This document shows positions 51,801 to 60,605 of a DNA stretch of 64,000 nt, one piece after another (position 1 is the stretch's first letter; the number at the start of each line of letters is the position of its first letter). The notes under the pieces are model-generated. The model saw nothing but the letters and a program-made list of their open reading frames with translations. It was not told where the DNA came from and made no database searches. The position numbers and the translations under genes were made by a program. The DNA comes from Undaria pinnatifida (lineage: Eukaryota; Sar; Phaeophyceae; Laminariales; Alariaceae), in contig JABAKD010000001.1 in NCBI GenBank assembly GCA_012845835.1, positions 16,568,226 to 16,632,225 of the forward strand, written 5' to 3'.

Positions 51801-52692
51801 TTTTTTTTTTTTTTGCCGAAAAGTGCTATCCATACTGCTATCGTAGCACGGGTCGCTATTACTAATACTATGTTAGCACTGCTCCGCCATCCACCAAGAC
51901 CAAATGACCACACGGTATGGGGGGGGGGAAGGGTTCACTTTTGGCGCATTTTTGTTTTTAGCAGAGGGCTCGGGGTCACGCGCGCGGGTAACCCACCCCT
52001 GCTCCTTTTTGCGGTGTCTTAAGCTTGATTAGTGCCGTTTTATTTTTTCGATGTGGATCCGCAAAGGGAATGGTTAGCTACGCTGCGCCAAGCAAGTCGC
52101 CTGAAGAGTTTTCGTCAGTGAGGTATGGAGTCACTCGTGCGAGTGAGGAAAAAAATAGCCCCAGGCACGGTAGTAAAAAAGGGGTAACCCCCGTATCGTA
52201 TCCTTGGTCCCAATTTTTGATCTTGGGTTTTCATCAGTATGACAGTTACTCACCGGTTTCGTGCCGGTTCGGGCTGTTGGCCTGTTGTGGGACACCTAGT
52301 ACCTGGCTGGCATTTGGATGGTAGATTGCGCGAGCTCTTATGCACGAGCTCACCTCTCGACTTGCCTCTATCCTGTGCTTGGGATTATACGAATACCATG
52401 ACTTGAAACCTACCCCGCTTGGAGCTAACGAACATCAATAGCTATGTAGTGGTGAACTTTAGCCAACTCACAGCCCGACCTTTTTCGCTGTTTGCTCGTC
52501 ACCACGCACAGGTTGCCGAACGTAATATGCACGCCCCACGTCGGAGGCTCTACGGAAGAAGCCGGCGAGCTGGTTCTCGCCCAAGTGTGCTCCGCGGTGG
52601 TCGCTGCATTGGATGGATCCTTGCCTCCATCGCGATTTGTGAATGGAAACCCTGATACCACTTTACGCTTAGCAAGGATTAGGAAACCCTAA
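39668..52692 (+). CDS. PHGDH: D-3-phosphoglycerate dehydrogenase, 6 exons
   Basis: Oxidises 3-phosphoglycerate with NAD, the first step of the phosphorylated serine pathway. Exons are 39668-39847 (tentative), 42324-42558, 44392-44546, 45029-45335, 49485-49587 and 52512-52692, phases 0,1,0,1,2, giving 386 aa. Seen in order: RILILDP, GYDAVVVRSANQIT, VVGRAGSGVDNIDLEAA, VVNAPTGN, the nucleotide-binding GFGSVGQE (183-190), LHVPLTAGTKSMI, NTARGG (Arg285), AALDVFDSE (Glu314) and TPHVGGST (His336). Arg, Glu and His form the expected catalytic set. The protein ends ~50 residues after the His, so no C-terminal ACT domain is encoded. After the second strand of the Rossmann fold the usual Asp is missing (VVVIAKETKPP), and a Lys/Ala-rich insertion follows. 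The intron after exon 3 is GC-AG. Confidence 0.9.
40698..40955 (+). mobile_element. MITE family F1 copy
   Basis: Starts GCATGCCACGGCGGTAAAG then CTGCACC and a T run; contains GGCTCCTGACTG and CACGATTTTGGGCTAAGGAG; ends TTGCCTCTGTCGTAGCACGCGTCC. It lies in PHGDH intron 1. Confidence 0.75.
41805..42068 (-). mobile_element. MITE family F1 copy, reverse
   Basis: Contains GAAAATGTTTTCTGAGCAAC, GACATCGTCGGAATA, ACACCTAGACCGTTGG and CATCAGGTTCC, and ends GATGCTACCTCTACCGTACT. These are the F1 landmarks in reverse order. Confidence 0.65.
42324..42558 (+). CDS. PHGDH: PHGDH exon 2
   Basis: VTPAHGMSDAELEQVLPGYD through NAPTGNAGSVA, ending before GTAAGC. The acceptor is taken as CACTGGAG|GTAACA; GACAAG|TGTCAC at 42287 would lengthen it in the same frame. 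Confidence 0.85.
43383..43432 (-). repeat. dispersed repeat F6, short copy
   Basis: GACCCTAAATTTATCGAACG, then CACAGCTAACG, is the reverse complement of the F6 core. Confidence 0.6.
43893..44182 (-). mobile_element. MITE family F1 copy, reverse
   Basis: Starts TGTGCTACGATAGAG; has TTTTCTGAATGACGGGAAG, GGCTCCTTAGCTCAAAATCG and TACCTAAGGCCATTGG; ends GTGCACATCTACCAAAGCATGCGTC. Confidence 0.75.
44392..44546 (+). CDS. PHGDH: PHGDH exon 3
   Basis: After ACACAACAG, completes Glu then LVLGLMLGVSRS, ending GIVGFGSVGQE at GAG|GCAAGC. Confidence 0.93.
45029..45335 (+). CDS. PHGDH: PHGDH exon 4
   Basis: After TGTATACCAG: VARLAVAFGMVVVIAKE, then RSDYVTLHVPLTAG, then IVNTARGGLLDER, ending before GTGCGT. 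Confidence 0.95.
46065..46425 (-). mobile_element. tRNA-derived SINE, variant A, with head
   Basis: On the minus strand, 46425-46340 is tRNA-like: GGTCGTCTAGACTAGTGGTTACC (box A region), then GACTTCGAATCCCGC (box B). The body that follows (CTTCTCGCGATAAAAAGG, GGGAGGAGAAGAG, TGCTTAGTGACC) is shared with 33180-33385 and 2370-2525. The head most resembles an Asp or Glu tRNA type but lacks the pairing of a real tRNA. Confidence 0.7.
47060..47332 (+). pseudogene. possible decayed coiled-coil exon
   Basis: One frame reads IKRLQRLNNDARRARVAAVA, a charged heptad-like stretch, meets TAG near 47168, and reopens as EKLELLRNGMGAELPERRK, then EAQAALEVEV..LEKQ, ending at CAG|GTGAGC. The character is coiled-coil and the end looks like a splice donor, but I cannot name it. 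It lies in PHGDH intron 4 in the same orientation. Confidence 0.25.
47560..49060. other. PHGDH intron 4, nothing recognised
   Basis: Open frames up to ~115 aa on both strands have no family resemblance. A CTG/CTA trinucleotide stretch lies at about 48850-48890. Confidence 0.4.
49485..49587 (+). CDS. PHGDH: PHGDH exon 5
   Basis: After CATGGACAG: LRRALEEGRLGGAALDVF, then DSEKAPLEDHVVSLC, ending AG|GTGAGC. A tandem repeat offering further GTGAG sites begins at the donor. Confidence 0.93.
49588..49727. repeat. ~55-bp tandem at PHGDH exon 5 donor
   Basis: Units of GATGAGGTATGCA(C/A)GACACAAGC(C/T)AAGAA..GTGA. The array starts at the donor GTGAGC and ends in GATGAG(G/GC) hexamer slippage. It supplies at least two extra GTGAG words. 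Confidence 0.75.
49728..50118 (+). mobile_element. MITE family F1 copy, enlarged
   Basis: Starts ACAAGCTACGGCAGATGTGCAC; has GAGGCTTCTAGCCTATTGAGG, GCAACCCAATGGAG, CCCATGGTAT and TTTTGGGTTAACGAGCCCCG; ends GGTGCTTCCACTATCCAGCC. It is ~390 bp, longer than other copies. Confidence 0.6.
51143..51354. mobile_element. MITE-like F4 nested in F1
   Basis: Shares GACCCG/CGGGTC-rich sequence, GACACCTCCTGGCCCGATCC, CGACATTTTGGAAACCTTCT and the terminal CCGTGAAAAGCC with 21716-21925. TGATT on both sides may be the target duplication. Confidence 0.65.
51444..51720 (+). mobile_element. MITE F2, 277 bp, nested in F1
   Basis: Starts GACCCAGGCAACGGTAG, ends ATACCGCAGCCTTGGTC, and is flanked by ACAT on both sides. 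It contains CACCCGCGCGAGTA and CACTCGTGCGAGTG near-palindromes. Same length as 4023-4299. Confidence 0.85.
51906..52209 (+). mobile_element. MITE family F2 copy
   Basis: Starts GACCACACGGTATGGGG; has CACGCGCGCGGGTAAC and GTCACTCGTGCGAGTGAGG; ends CCGTATCGTATCCTTGGTC. No clear 4-bp flank duplication. Confidence 0.75.
52512..52692 (+). CDS. PHGDH: PHGDH exon 6 (C-terminus)
   Basis: After CACGCACAG: LPNVICTPHVGGSTEEAGE, then LVLAQVCSAVVAAL, ending RIRKP-stop at 52692. An F3 element begins ten bases after the stop. Confidence 0.93.
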
Positions 52693-52702
52693 CTCCATTT
52701 TT

Positions 52703-52952
52703 GAGTCATCCCATGGTAGGGGTTGCAGTTGTTGGATTAACTATTAATGTTCCTGTCCGATTGAGCGAACTACCGGTTAATCATTATTCAAGAAATTACA
52801 CGAGTACACTTTGCTTTAGGACTAGCGCAGAGAAGCTTGGTCGGGTTGCGCGCGAGCGGATGCCTTCGAAGTCATGTATCGGGTGACATGTTGACATCCT
52901 CGAGTTGGGATCTCAGAAACTTCCTGCTGCACGCCCTTCCGTGGGACGGCTC
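52703..52952 (+). mobile_element. MITE family F3 copy
   Basis: Starts GAGTCATCCCATGGTAGGGG; has ACTACCGGTTAATCA, GGTCGGGTTGCGCGCGAGCG and GCCTTCGAAGTCATG; ends CGTGGGACGGCTC. Confidence 0.8.
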
Positions 52953-53124
52953 GTTTCGCCTAACGAGTGCTCGAAATGGCAAAGAAATCGATTATGTGTG
53001 CACACGTGCCGCCTCTGCGCGCTTTCGCGATTTTTTTTTCCTGTCAAAAGGCGGGGCTCGTGGGTAACTGCGGAGATTTCTTCACAGTGCGAATGAACTA
53101 CACACACCGGACAGATATCGATGT

Positions 53125-53383
53125 GGAGCCATCTCGCGGTAGGGGTTGCAGTTGTTAGACTAAAAATTTGTGACCTGTTGATCTCCTCAAGGGTGAAACT
53201 ATCGGTTAGTACGATATATTTACGAGTAAGTAACTTTCGTTTCAGGACCCTAGCTCATGGTCAGGTTTGCGCGAGCGAGTGCCTTCGAAGCCATGTTTCG
53301 GTGATGTTGATATAGAGCTCTCCTCATCCTAGGAGCTCAGAAAATTCTTAGAATATGCTGCGCCTTTAGGGTGGGATGACTCT
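53125..53383 (+). mobile_element. MITE family F3 copy
   Basis: Starts GAGCCATCTCGCGGTAGGGG, has TTTGCGCGAGCGAGTGCC, TTCGAAGCCATGTTTCGG and CCTAGGAGCTCAG, and ends GGTGGGATGACTC. It is a tandem neighbour of the 52703 copy. Confidence 0.85.
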
Positions 53384-53894
53384 GTAGATCATCTACTGTA
53401 GGCCCTGTTCTTCGTATATGTCGTGTTGGTATGGTGTATGCAGGATCTGTGCGGTAACAGATCCAACCCAGGAAGTATGTTGCTATTAATATGTACCAGA
53501 TATAGATTAGTGTCAGATCATCCGGTTCTCACTCGGCAACATGTTCTGCAGGCCACATGCGGATCATGTAGACCAGGGATCTCTATGTCCTGGGGTCTAT
53601 ATGTCCGCCCGGAAATGCACGGGTCAAATGAATAGGGATAATCTGCTCTGTACGATATGTGAACTCTTTTTGGGCCTTAGAAGACGGATTTATCGACGAA
53701 AATAATGACGATTTTTGTTTTTTGACGATTGCGACATCGACCGTACGAATTCGCGAAGTCGCCCTGGAATGCTAGGCTAAGGGGTGTGTCCGAAGGGCAA
53801 AGGGCGAGTGCTGCTGCAGTGGTGGCGCTTTTGGGGATGAAATTGTCCTTTGAGCGATGGAGCATCTTAACCTCAAGTCGTCGGAGTTCTCCGT

Positions 53895-54172
53895 TTTTTT
53901 GTGTCGACGCGTTCTACGATAAGAGGGTGCATCTACGATAAGAGGGTGCACCACTTTGTTTCTAATGCTACTCCTCAATTTGGGAGCTCAAGACCTGCCC
54001 TAAAAGTGCTACCGGATGAAAGATCCCATGGCCTAGGTACACAACGAAAATTATCATGAAAAAAAAAATGGCCTATTATTATTTTTTTTTCCGACGATTT
54101 TTGGGTTAAGGAGCTCCGTCGTTTAGAAACCATTTCAGACGAAAAGTGCTACCTCCATCGTTGCATGCGTGT
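53895..54172 (+). mobile_element. MITE family F1 copy
   Basis: Starts GACGCGTTCTACGATAAGAG, with a short duplication of that end; has CTACTCCTCAATTTGGGAGC, GTGCTACCGGATGAAAG, CCCATGGCCTAGGTAC and TTTTTGGGTTAAGGAGCTCC; ends AGTGCTACCTCCATCG, TTGCATGCGT. A truncated reverse F1 fragment precedes it (about 53825-53890). Confidence 0.85.
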
Positions 54173-54219
54173 CTTTCGAACACCCAAAAGGCTATGGAGG
54201 GTGGAGAATCTAAAACAAC

Positions 54220-54672
54220 ACTTTTGAGCGATGGAGCATCTTTTTTTAACTAAAATCGTCGGAGTTCGGTTTTTGGTTTTTGCAATGTGGTTCGTTGTAG
54301 ACTATGTACCTAGCCTAGACTATGAGGTGGACTTGAAAAAAACAAAATGTTTTGAACTGCGGAGCTCCTTGACCCAAAAATCGTCCGAATTTCTGTTCTT
54401 GTTTTTGCAATATTGTCCGTTTTGTGCACCTATCATAGGCTGTGTATGGGGTGGTTCGCTTTGGAGCCCCAAAGCCCCTTCCTATACTAATACTAAGTAA
54501 TTTGTCCCCAACAACGGGTTTCCAGTTGCAAAGGCGTCAAGCTCACAATATTCGTCAAAAGGTGGGATTTTCGATGAGAGGTACAGAGCTCCTCAAGCAA
54601 GGATCCTTATTTTTAAATAGTAAAAAAAAATGGTGCACCGTTTCACCATACTATTAGTAGCATGTGTCAAGG
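54220..54672 (-). mobile_element. MITE F1 copies, reverse, composite
   Basis: A truncated fragment (54220-54300, TAAAATCGTCGGAGTTCGG) precedes a fuller reverse copy (54310-54672) with GGAGCTCCTTGACCCAAAAA, TCGTCCGAATTTC, GAGAGGTACAGAGCTCCTCA and the end GGTGCACCGTTTCACCATAC. Confidence 0.65.
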
Positions 54673-54679
54673 CAGGATT

Positions 54680-55460
54680 ATCTACGGCACATACTACTGT
54701 ACAGTACCGACTCTCTGATAAAAAACCGAAATATAATAGTTTTACGTCCCTTGTTTGAGAATGCGTGGGTTTCTGAAAATTCGCTCAGTATTGTATGTGG
54801 CAGCTGTCGAACTTCTTATTTTCAATAATGTAGGCTCTAGCTTGTTGTCGTAGGGCTCCTTTACGAGGAGGGGGGCGGTATAGTGTATGAGTATACCTGG
54901 TATGCTCAACGTATAATAATGCGCGTCTAAGCTGTATTGTCGGAGGGCAATTTAAATAATCATAAAATACTAGTCTACGCTTGACCCCAATTGAATCGGG
55001 TACCCTTTTGAGGGTTGAGTAGCCAAAATCGGGTCTATCCCCACAGGAATGTGGCCATCGTCGGGTGGTAGCCGACGTTGGCCCATCAGATGGCGTCCTC
55101 GGGCGTGGCGAACACTGCAACAGAAAGGTACCCGTTTTTGGCAACTACCAGGTAGTCCACAGGGTATATACCCGATTTTGGCCACTTTCTATTTAATTTA
55201 TCGAAGGAGGTGTGATGTTTATTTTATCGGTACGAACGAGTGGGGTTTGTATTGCGGGCGATCTGAGAATAAGCGCTCAGCTAGTTCATGATGCGTCGAC
55301 GGCTGATTGTATACTTCGAAGTACCTTGTTTTCGTATTTAAATACCACGAAGTAACAGTGCAGTCTCAGAGAATTCGAACCTTTTAAGTTTACTTCAAAA
55401 ACAACATACTAGAACGTCATCTTATACTTCGAAGTATTAGTTTTTGACGCATAAAACTTA
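54680..55460. other. no gene recognised
   Basis: Contains two ~25-bp inverted segments around GGGTACC and 'GCCAAAATCGGG' (near 55000-55040 and 55130-55180), suggesting a small inverted-repeat element at about 54995-55185. The open frames are short and shared by both strands. Confidence 0.4.
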
Positions 55461-55464
55461 CTAA

Positions 55465-55645
55465 AAACGTGACCAGTGTATTACGCAGCTTGCAGAGAGG
55501 AGTATGGGGCCTAAATTCGTCGAACTCACAGCTGACTGACGTTAGAAAAAAATGATGAAATAGACAAAAAGGCACGTCAGCGCAGCTGAGATCTTGGAGG
55601 ATTTCGTCGAATCTCATCTTTGCGAGCTTGCGTGCAACGTTTCGA
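55465..55645 (-). repeat. dispersed repeat F6, two copies
   Basis: 55465-55548 and 55568-55645 both match F6 in reverse. The antisense reading of the second gives VARKLAKMRFDEILQDLS, the family's typical peptide. Confidence 0.7.
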
Positions 55646-56114
55646 TCGCGCGTGCTACGGGATGTCGTTGTCCTCACGAAAGATGCACCTTGCAGCAGTA
55701 GTTTTCAGCTCTCAGCGGCACACGGCGTGATGACAGGGCGCAAGGCACGAGTCATACTCCACTATTAATAGGCGAACTGCAGCTGCTAATAATAGCAATA
55801 TGATACCACGCAGCACGTACCAGTAGTAATCAAAACAAGCTAATTGTGGTTGCAGTTGGAGCTCGCGGGCTCTCCCTTTCAGTTTTCGTTTCCTGCACTT
55901 GAACCACCATGCTGTGGTTTGATTTTCTCACAGGGGGCATAATTGGTGCCACAGAAGCATAACGTGGACAACGCAACGAGGTGGGGGGCACCACGCGCAA
56001 TGCGTGGCGCCGCAGCGTCTGCTTTTTGGTGATCATGATACGGAGTATGCGGAGGGTCTGGTATCTATTGGCGTTGTTAAGTCTGAAGAGGAGCATGAAA
56101 CCGCCGCAAAAATG

Positions 56115-56740
56115 CGCGACGTAACTTATTCCGCCGCATATAAGCAAAAACAGCATTCCGGTCAACAGTCCGCCGCTCGCCGTCCGCCGTTCGCCGTTCG
56201 CCATCAACCTTGCCGAACGGTGGGACGGCGGCCCTTGTGCTCTGTCCGTGGTCGATGGTCAATCATCGGAGGACGACGATCCATGGTCGATGGGGGGAGA
56301 TCAAGTGGCTGGGCAGGATTGCGCGACCTGGCTTATTCCGCCGCACATCAGCAAAAGCAGCGAGCAGTTGTCAATAGCTCAAGCATTCAAGCGCCTGCCG
56401 TCCGCCGTCGACCGTCGATCTTGCCGAGTGGCAGAACAGCGGTCCTTGAGCTCTGTCGGCGGCCGGCGGTCGGTGATCGTCGAGGAAAGAGTAGGCAGCT
56501 GAGCAGTGAGCAAGCTCGCGCGACGGCACTTATTCCGCCGCATATGCTCGAGCCAAGCAGCAAAGCAGCAAGCAACCCACCGCTCGCCGTCCGCCGTCCG
56601 TCATCCGCCTTCGGCTTTGCTGAGCAGGGGCAGAACAGCGGCTCTGCTGCCAATGATCGTGCCCGCTGGTCGATAGTCGCTGGTCGATGTCGGATGGTCG
56701 ATGATCGAAGGTCGATAAGAGAGAGAGCAGGCGGCTGAGC
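56115..56740. repeat. ~200-bp tandem repeat, three copies
   Basis: Units start GCGCGAC..(A/C)TTATTCCGCCGCA(T/C)AT near 56115, 56320 and 56517. They share GCTCGCCGTCCGCCGT, CTTGCCGA, CAGAACAGCGG and GGTCGATGGTCGA blocks. A 244-codon plus-strand frame runs through but shows only repeated Arg/Ser/Ala-rich sequence, so I do not call it a gene. Confidence 0.85.
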
Positions 56741-56759
56741 ACGAGCGGGAGATTATACC

Positions 56760-57880
56760 CTTGTCGCGGATTGTTCCAAGGATCTATCTACACAGTGAGA
56801 TAATGCGATAACAACAAGAGACCAGATTGTGCACGGTGGACGGTCGACGAGGACAGAGCAGGGAAGCGCTGAGCACCCAACGTATCACGAGACGGCAGTC
56901 CACAAGCCTGTGGCGGACCGTCGGCTGTAGCTTTAGTGCGGGAGTCTCCTGAAGGTGGTATCGACGACGCCCAATACCGCCGTCTCCTGATTTTTTTTGT
57001 CGAACACGAAGGATGGAGCTCGATCGGCAGAACCGCAGGTTAGAAATGGGGCCCGAGTGGGGGACCCGTTTGGCGAAACGGATGATGGAGACGGAGAAGA
57101 GATCTCCAAGGCGAACGGAGTCCGAAAAAGTCAGGCACGTGTGGAGCTCTCTTGCTATCGTACTCGTAGTACAGTGTGGGTACCCCGATTTAGGAGCGTC
57201 CACGGTAAGATTTTTTCGGGACATAACATTTTTGGAGCCCACTAACATCGACCAAAAACACTAGAAGTGCGATCGTATCATGCGTTCAGGAATCTCGAGC
57301 GTGCAGCGGTTCGAGCATCAACACGATGTACGCATGCCGTATCGCTCCTTGTAACGTTGCGCGTGGGACATACTACCCTGCGGGACCTCAGCGACCGGGC
57401 GGCTTCGTGTGGCCGATGCCTTGATTTCCCCAAGCGGTTTTTGGCGGTCAAAAATCGGCATGTCCCGCCATACTAAAAACCATATATTGCACGCTACAGA
57501 TAATAGCTAGTGTGTAGTTAAGAGCGCATGTTTCCGCTTGTTAAAAGGGTGCTCTCTGATATTGGATACCTACCCACTGCTGTGCTAGTTTTAGCCAAGC
57601 CATTTTCTAAGGTTAAAAATGAGGTCCAGGAGGCCTGCAGCCAGACGGGACCCTAGATTGAGCTTTTGCTGGAGTCATACCATCCAACCACCAAGCTATT
57701 AATAGCAGCCGGCGAGTCCGACCAAAGCCCGACACGTGTAACTCTCTTGCTACCCTCAACCCTCGCTAATGTTTCAGTACGTACGAGATCTACGAGGTGT
57801 GTGTATTTGCGTGTGTGAGGGTGTGTGTGTGCGCACGCGTGTGATATGTTGGTGTGTCCGAGTGAGTGCTTGTGTGGATG
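56760..57880. other. no gene recognised
   Basis: A 154-codon minus-strand frame (56784-57248) and shorter plus-strand frames overlap without recognisable domains. TG-rich sequence lies at about 57795-57860. Confidence 0.4.
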
Positions 57881-57885
57881 TGCGT

Positions 57886-58155
57886 GTCGACGCGTGCTAC
57901 GATAGAGGCACACCACTTTTTTTTGTTAATACTACCCCTCAATTCGGGAGCTTAAGACCTCTCCCGAAAAACTGATTATGAGGAAAGAAAAATAAAACTG
58001 ACTGCTACCGAACGAAAAATCCCATGGCCTAGGGACACAACGGGAACCATGAAAAACACAAAATGTCGTCGTATTTCCGACGATTTTGGGTTAAGGAGCC
58101 CCGTCATTCTGAAATCATTTTCGCCAAAGAAAGGTATACCTTTATCGTAGAATGC
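57886..58155 (+). mobile_element. MITE family F1 copy
   Basis: Starts GACGCGTGCTACGATAGAGG; has TACCCCTCAATTCGGGAGC, CCCATGGCCTAGGGAC and TTTTGGGTTAAGGAGCCCCG; ends ATACCTTTATCGTAGAATGC. One of the best preserved copies. Confidence 0.85.
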
Positions 58156-58344
58156 ATCTGTGTGCACGTGCATGTGTGTTCTTCGCCTTAAGCCGTTCTT
58201 TCTGCACGTCGAACTCCAGCACATCCAGTTTCCGAGCCGATTCTTCATCCTAGAGAGATACAACACGTAATGTGGTCACAAACTACGAGACGGAGAGATA
58301 TGCAAGGCAAACGCAGTGGTCATATGGATATTTTATATGAAAAA

Positions 58345-58655
58345 ATTAAGGACGTCAGCTGTGAGTTCGACGAATTTAGGGTAAATTTAGGGTCAATACT
58401 CGTCTTTGCAAGCTGCGTTGTTGGTACTTGTAATATATTATGTGGGTGATTTTTTCTTAATGGGGAGGGGTCCTAGTCTTTTGTTTTGAATATATATATA
58501 TATGTTGTTTTTCTCTACTATAATGGTTTCGCCACTCATTGCCAAACTTGACCGTTTTTTTAGCCGATACCCTGCTTTATATATATGTTGTTTTTCTCTA
58601 CTATAATGGTTTCGCCACTCATTGCCAAACTCGACCGTTTTTTTAGCCGATACCC
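58345..58655 (+). repeat. dispersed repeat F6 plus 86-bp tandem
   Basis: 58345-58545 parallels 62865-63045 along ~190 bp (ACGTCAGCTGTGAGTTCGAC, CAAGCTGCGTTG, GGTACTTGTAA, TCTACTATAATGGTT). Within it, an ~86-bp unit (TTGTTTTTCTCTACTATAAT, then CGCCACTCATTGCCAAACT) is tandemly duplicated at 58500-58655. Confidence 0.85.
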
Positions 58656-58954
58656 AGCTTTGCAAGGTGCGTGACACGTCGGCCGCACATGTTCTACAGT
58701 CGAGGCGAAATACACGCTGGTTGACGACTCCTGTTGTGCCAACGTCAACATGAAGATTTTACGACGCCGTGCGAAATATTAGGCGTTGTTCTCTGGTCGC
58801 AGAGCTCCCTTGTTGCGCCGACAAGAAAGATACGCACGTGGCTCATTGTAAACACGAGGGCGTCTTCCCTCACTTATCACTCCACCATAAATAGCGTACG
58901 TAGAGAGAGGAGACGAGAGAGAAGATAGAATATTATATCACATGATTTGGCTTT

Positions 58955-59620
58955 TGCGCGGGCGCCCACGGGAAGCCCCATGGGTGCCCGAGGTCCGTGG
59001 GCACCCACGTTATATCTCGCAAATGTACCGCTGTGTCTCGCGAAATTCTATGCGGATACGCGCGGGAGCCCCCACGGTATACGGCGGGATCCCACGGGCA
59101 CCCGCAAAGCCCTAAGCTTGTACTCCGTGGGAAACCGCGGTATCCCATGGCAATTTACCGCGGTACCCCAGGGTGTTGGGGTTGGGGTTAGAGTTAGGGC
59201 TAGGGTTGCGGTGAGAGCACTCCATGCAGCCTGTACCACGTGGGACTAATGTTTCTTCACCTGGAGTATTCTATGTCTCGTAGACGTGCTTAGGGTGGGT
59301 TATGATTAAGATATTCCGACCGCGGGGCGCCCATGGCAACTACCGCGGACACTCGCGAAGAGTCCCATGAGAGGTATCGCGGAAATTAACATGAGAGCAT
59401 CATACGGGAAGCCCAATGATGAGAACACCCTCAAGATACCGCGGGAATACACAACGAGCGCCCGCGGGTTCCAGTGGTACCTCCCACGGGCGTCCGCGAG
59501 TTCCCGTAGAAGCTAATATGGAATCTTGCGACCGCCCTTGGGAGCAACCATGGACGCCTGTAGGTGCCCGCGGGATGCCATGGGCGCGCCCCACGGGCGA
59601 CCGCGAAAAACCACGACAAC
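58955..59620. repeat. GC-rich degenerate CCCATGG/CCCGCGG minisatellite
   Basis: Dozens of words such as GCCCACGGG, CCCCATGGG, CCCGCGGG and TACCGCGG at ~15-20 bp spacing. TTAGGG-like motifs occur at 59180-59205. Confidence 0.7.
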
Positions 59621-59757
59621 GCGCATCACTCAGGAGAGGATAAGATGCTTGGTTGTGTGGGCAAAGACGGCAATGTTGCGCCCGAGCTTTGGCTATGCAA
59701 AGCGCACCCTGACCTAACCCAGAATGCTGTAGAAGCGTACGCCCAGAACTAATGAGT

Positions 59758-60045
59758 AGGACACACGCTACGGTGGAGGTGCTCCAACCATTGTGTTTTC
59801 CCCTTATGAGAGTGGTGGCTTAATAAGCTACTCTATATCTTATCCAAAACCTGATTTTTATATCGAAGAAACGTGAAACCCGATGGGTAAAAATCTCATG
59901 GCATCCAGGTACATGCCAAAAGAAATATAACGCGAAACAAGGTTTAAATTTGCAAGATTTAAGGGTAAGGAGCGCTCCGTCTTGCAGATTTTGTTTTTGC
60001 CAAAAAAGGCTTACCTCTATCCTTGCACCTGTCACAGGTCGCCTC
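59758..60045 (+). mobile_element. MITE family F1 copy
   Basis: Starts GACACACGCTACGGTGGAGG; has GAAACCCGATGGGT and CTCATGGCATCCAGGTAC; ends GGCTTACCTCTATCCTTGC. It lies directly before the LRR-gene exon. Confidence 0.75.
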
Positions 60046-60053
60046 GACGCCCC

Positions 60054-60605
60054 ATGCCGGTGATGAACAGGCTGGGAGATTGGATGACCTCCCTCCGTGA
60101 CCAGCAGTTCAACATTATTCATTGCCGTGGAGCGGCCGAGAGCGCTCTATTCGTAAACCGCCTAGACCGCTATACCGCCAACCGCTACCCTCTCTACTAC
60201 ATCACTACCATCCACCTCATGCCACCTCCCGTCGTATGCGTCTCGGGTCGTAGAAGGCTCGCGTACATATTTGCACCGATGATCAAACGAAGAGGAAACG
60301 ATTTCGGTCTGGGTGATAAATTGGAGAACAATCTAGCCAACAAATCACCCGAGATGTCGGCACGAACTGATGGTATTGCCGGTATGATACCCATTGCCTG
60401 CAGGACTGCCCTTGCAGAACTTCCTCCCGTGCTCCAAGACGTGCAGCTGAAGGACCACAGGTTGGAGGGGCTGGGCGCGAACGAGCTGTGGGAGCTCACC
60501 CGCAAGTGTCATTTGTTCCGGTCCATCGACCTCAGCGGCTGGAAAGGGGTCAGCGTGCTTTCCTTCCGTAGTTTGTGTCTCGCGGTGGGCGCCTCCCTCC
60601 AAACG
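60054..60605 (+). CDS. LRR gene exon, 5' boundary uncertain
   Basis: 184 open codons from ATG 60054 to CTCCAAACG|GTAAGT. The last ~65 codons are clearly LRR-like; the first ~110 are not recognisable and could be intron. Confidence 0.65.

Larger units (their letters stand above)
51061..51852 (+). mobile_element. MITE F1 split by two other MITEs
   Basis: F1 ends lie at 51061 (ACATGCTAGGTGCGCC) and about 51852 (GTGCTATCCATACTGC, TATCGTAGCACGGGTC). The F1 middle is found in order between the insertions: GAAAGTGCAACCCGATGAC, CATGGATGGCCTAGGTA, then CGATGATTTTGGGTTAAGGC. Removing the F4 and F2 insertions leaves about 300 bp, the normal F1 length. Confidence 0.8.

Noticed and set aside
56004-56738. 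244-codon plus-strand open frame
   Set aside because: It spans a three-copy tandem repeat; the translation is repeated Arg/Ser/Ala-rich low complexity with no domain.
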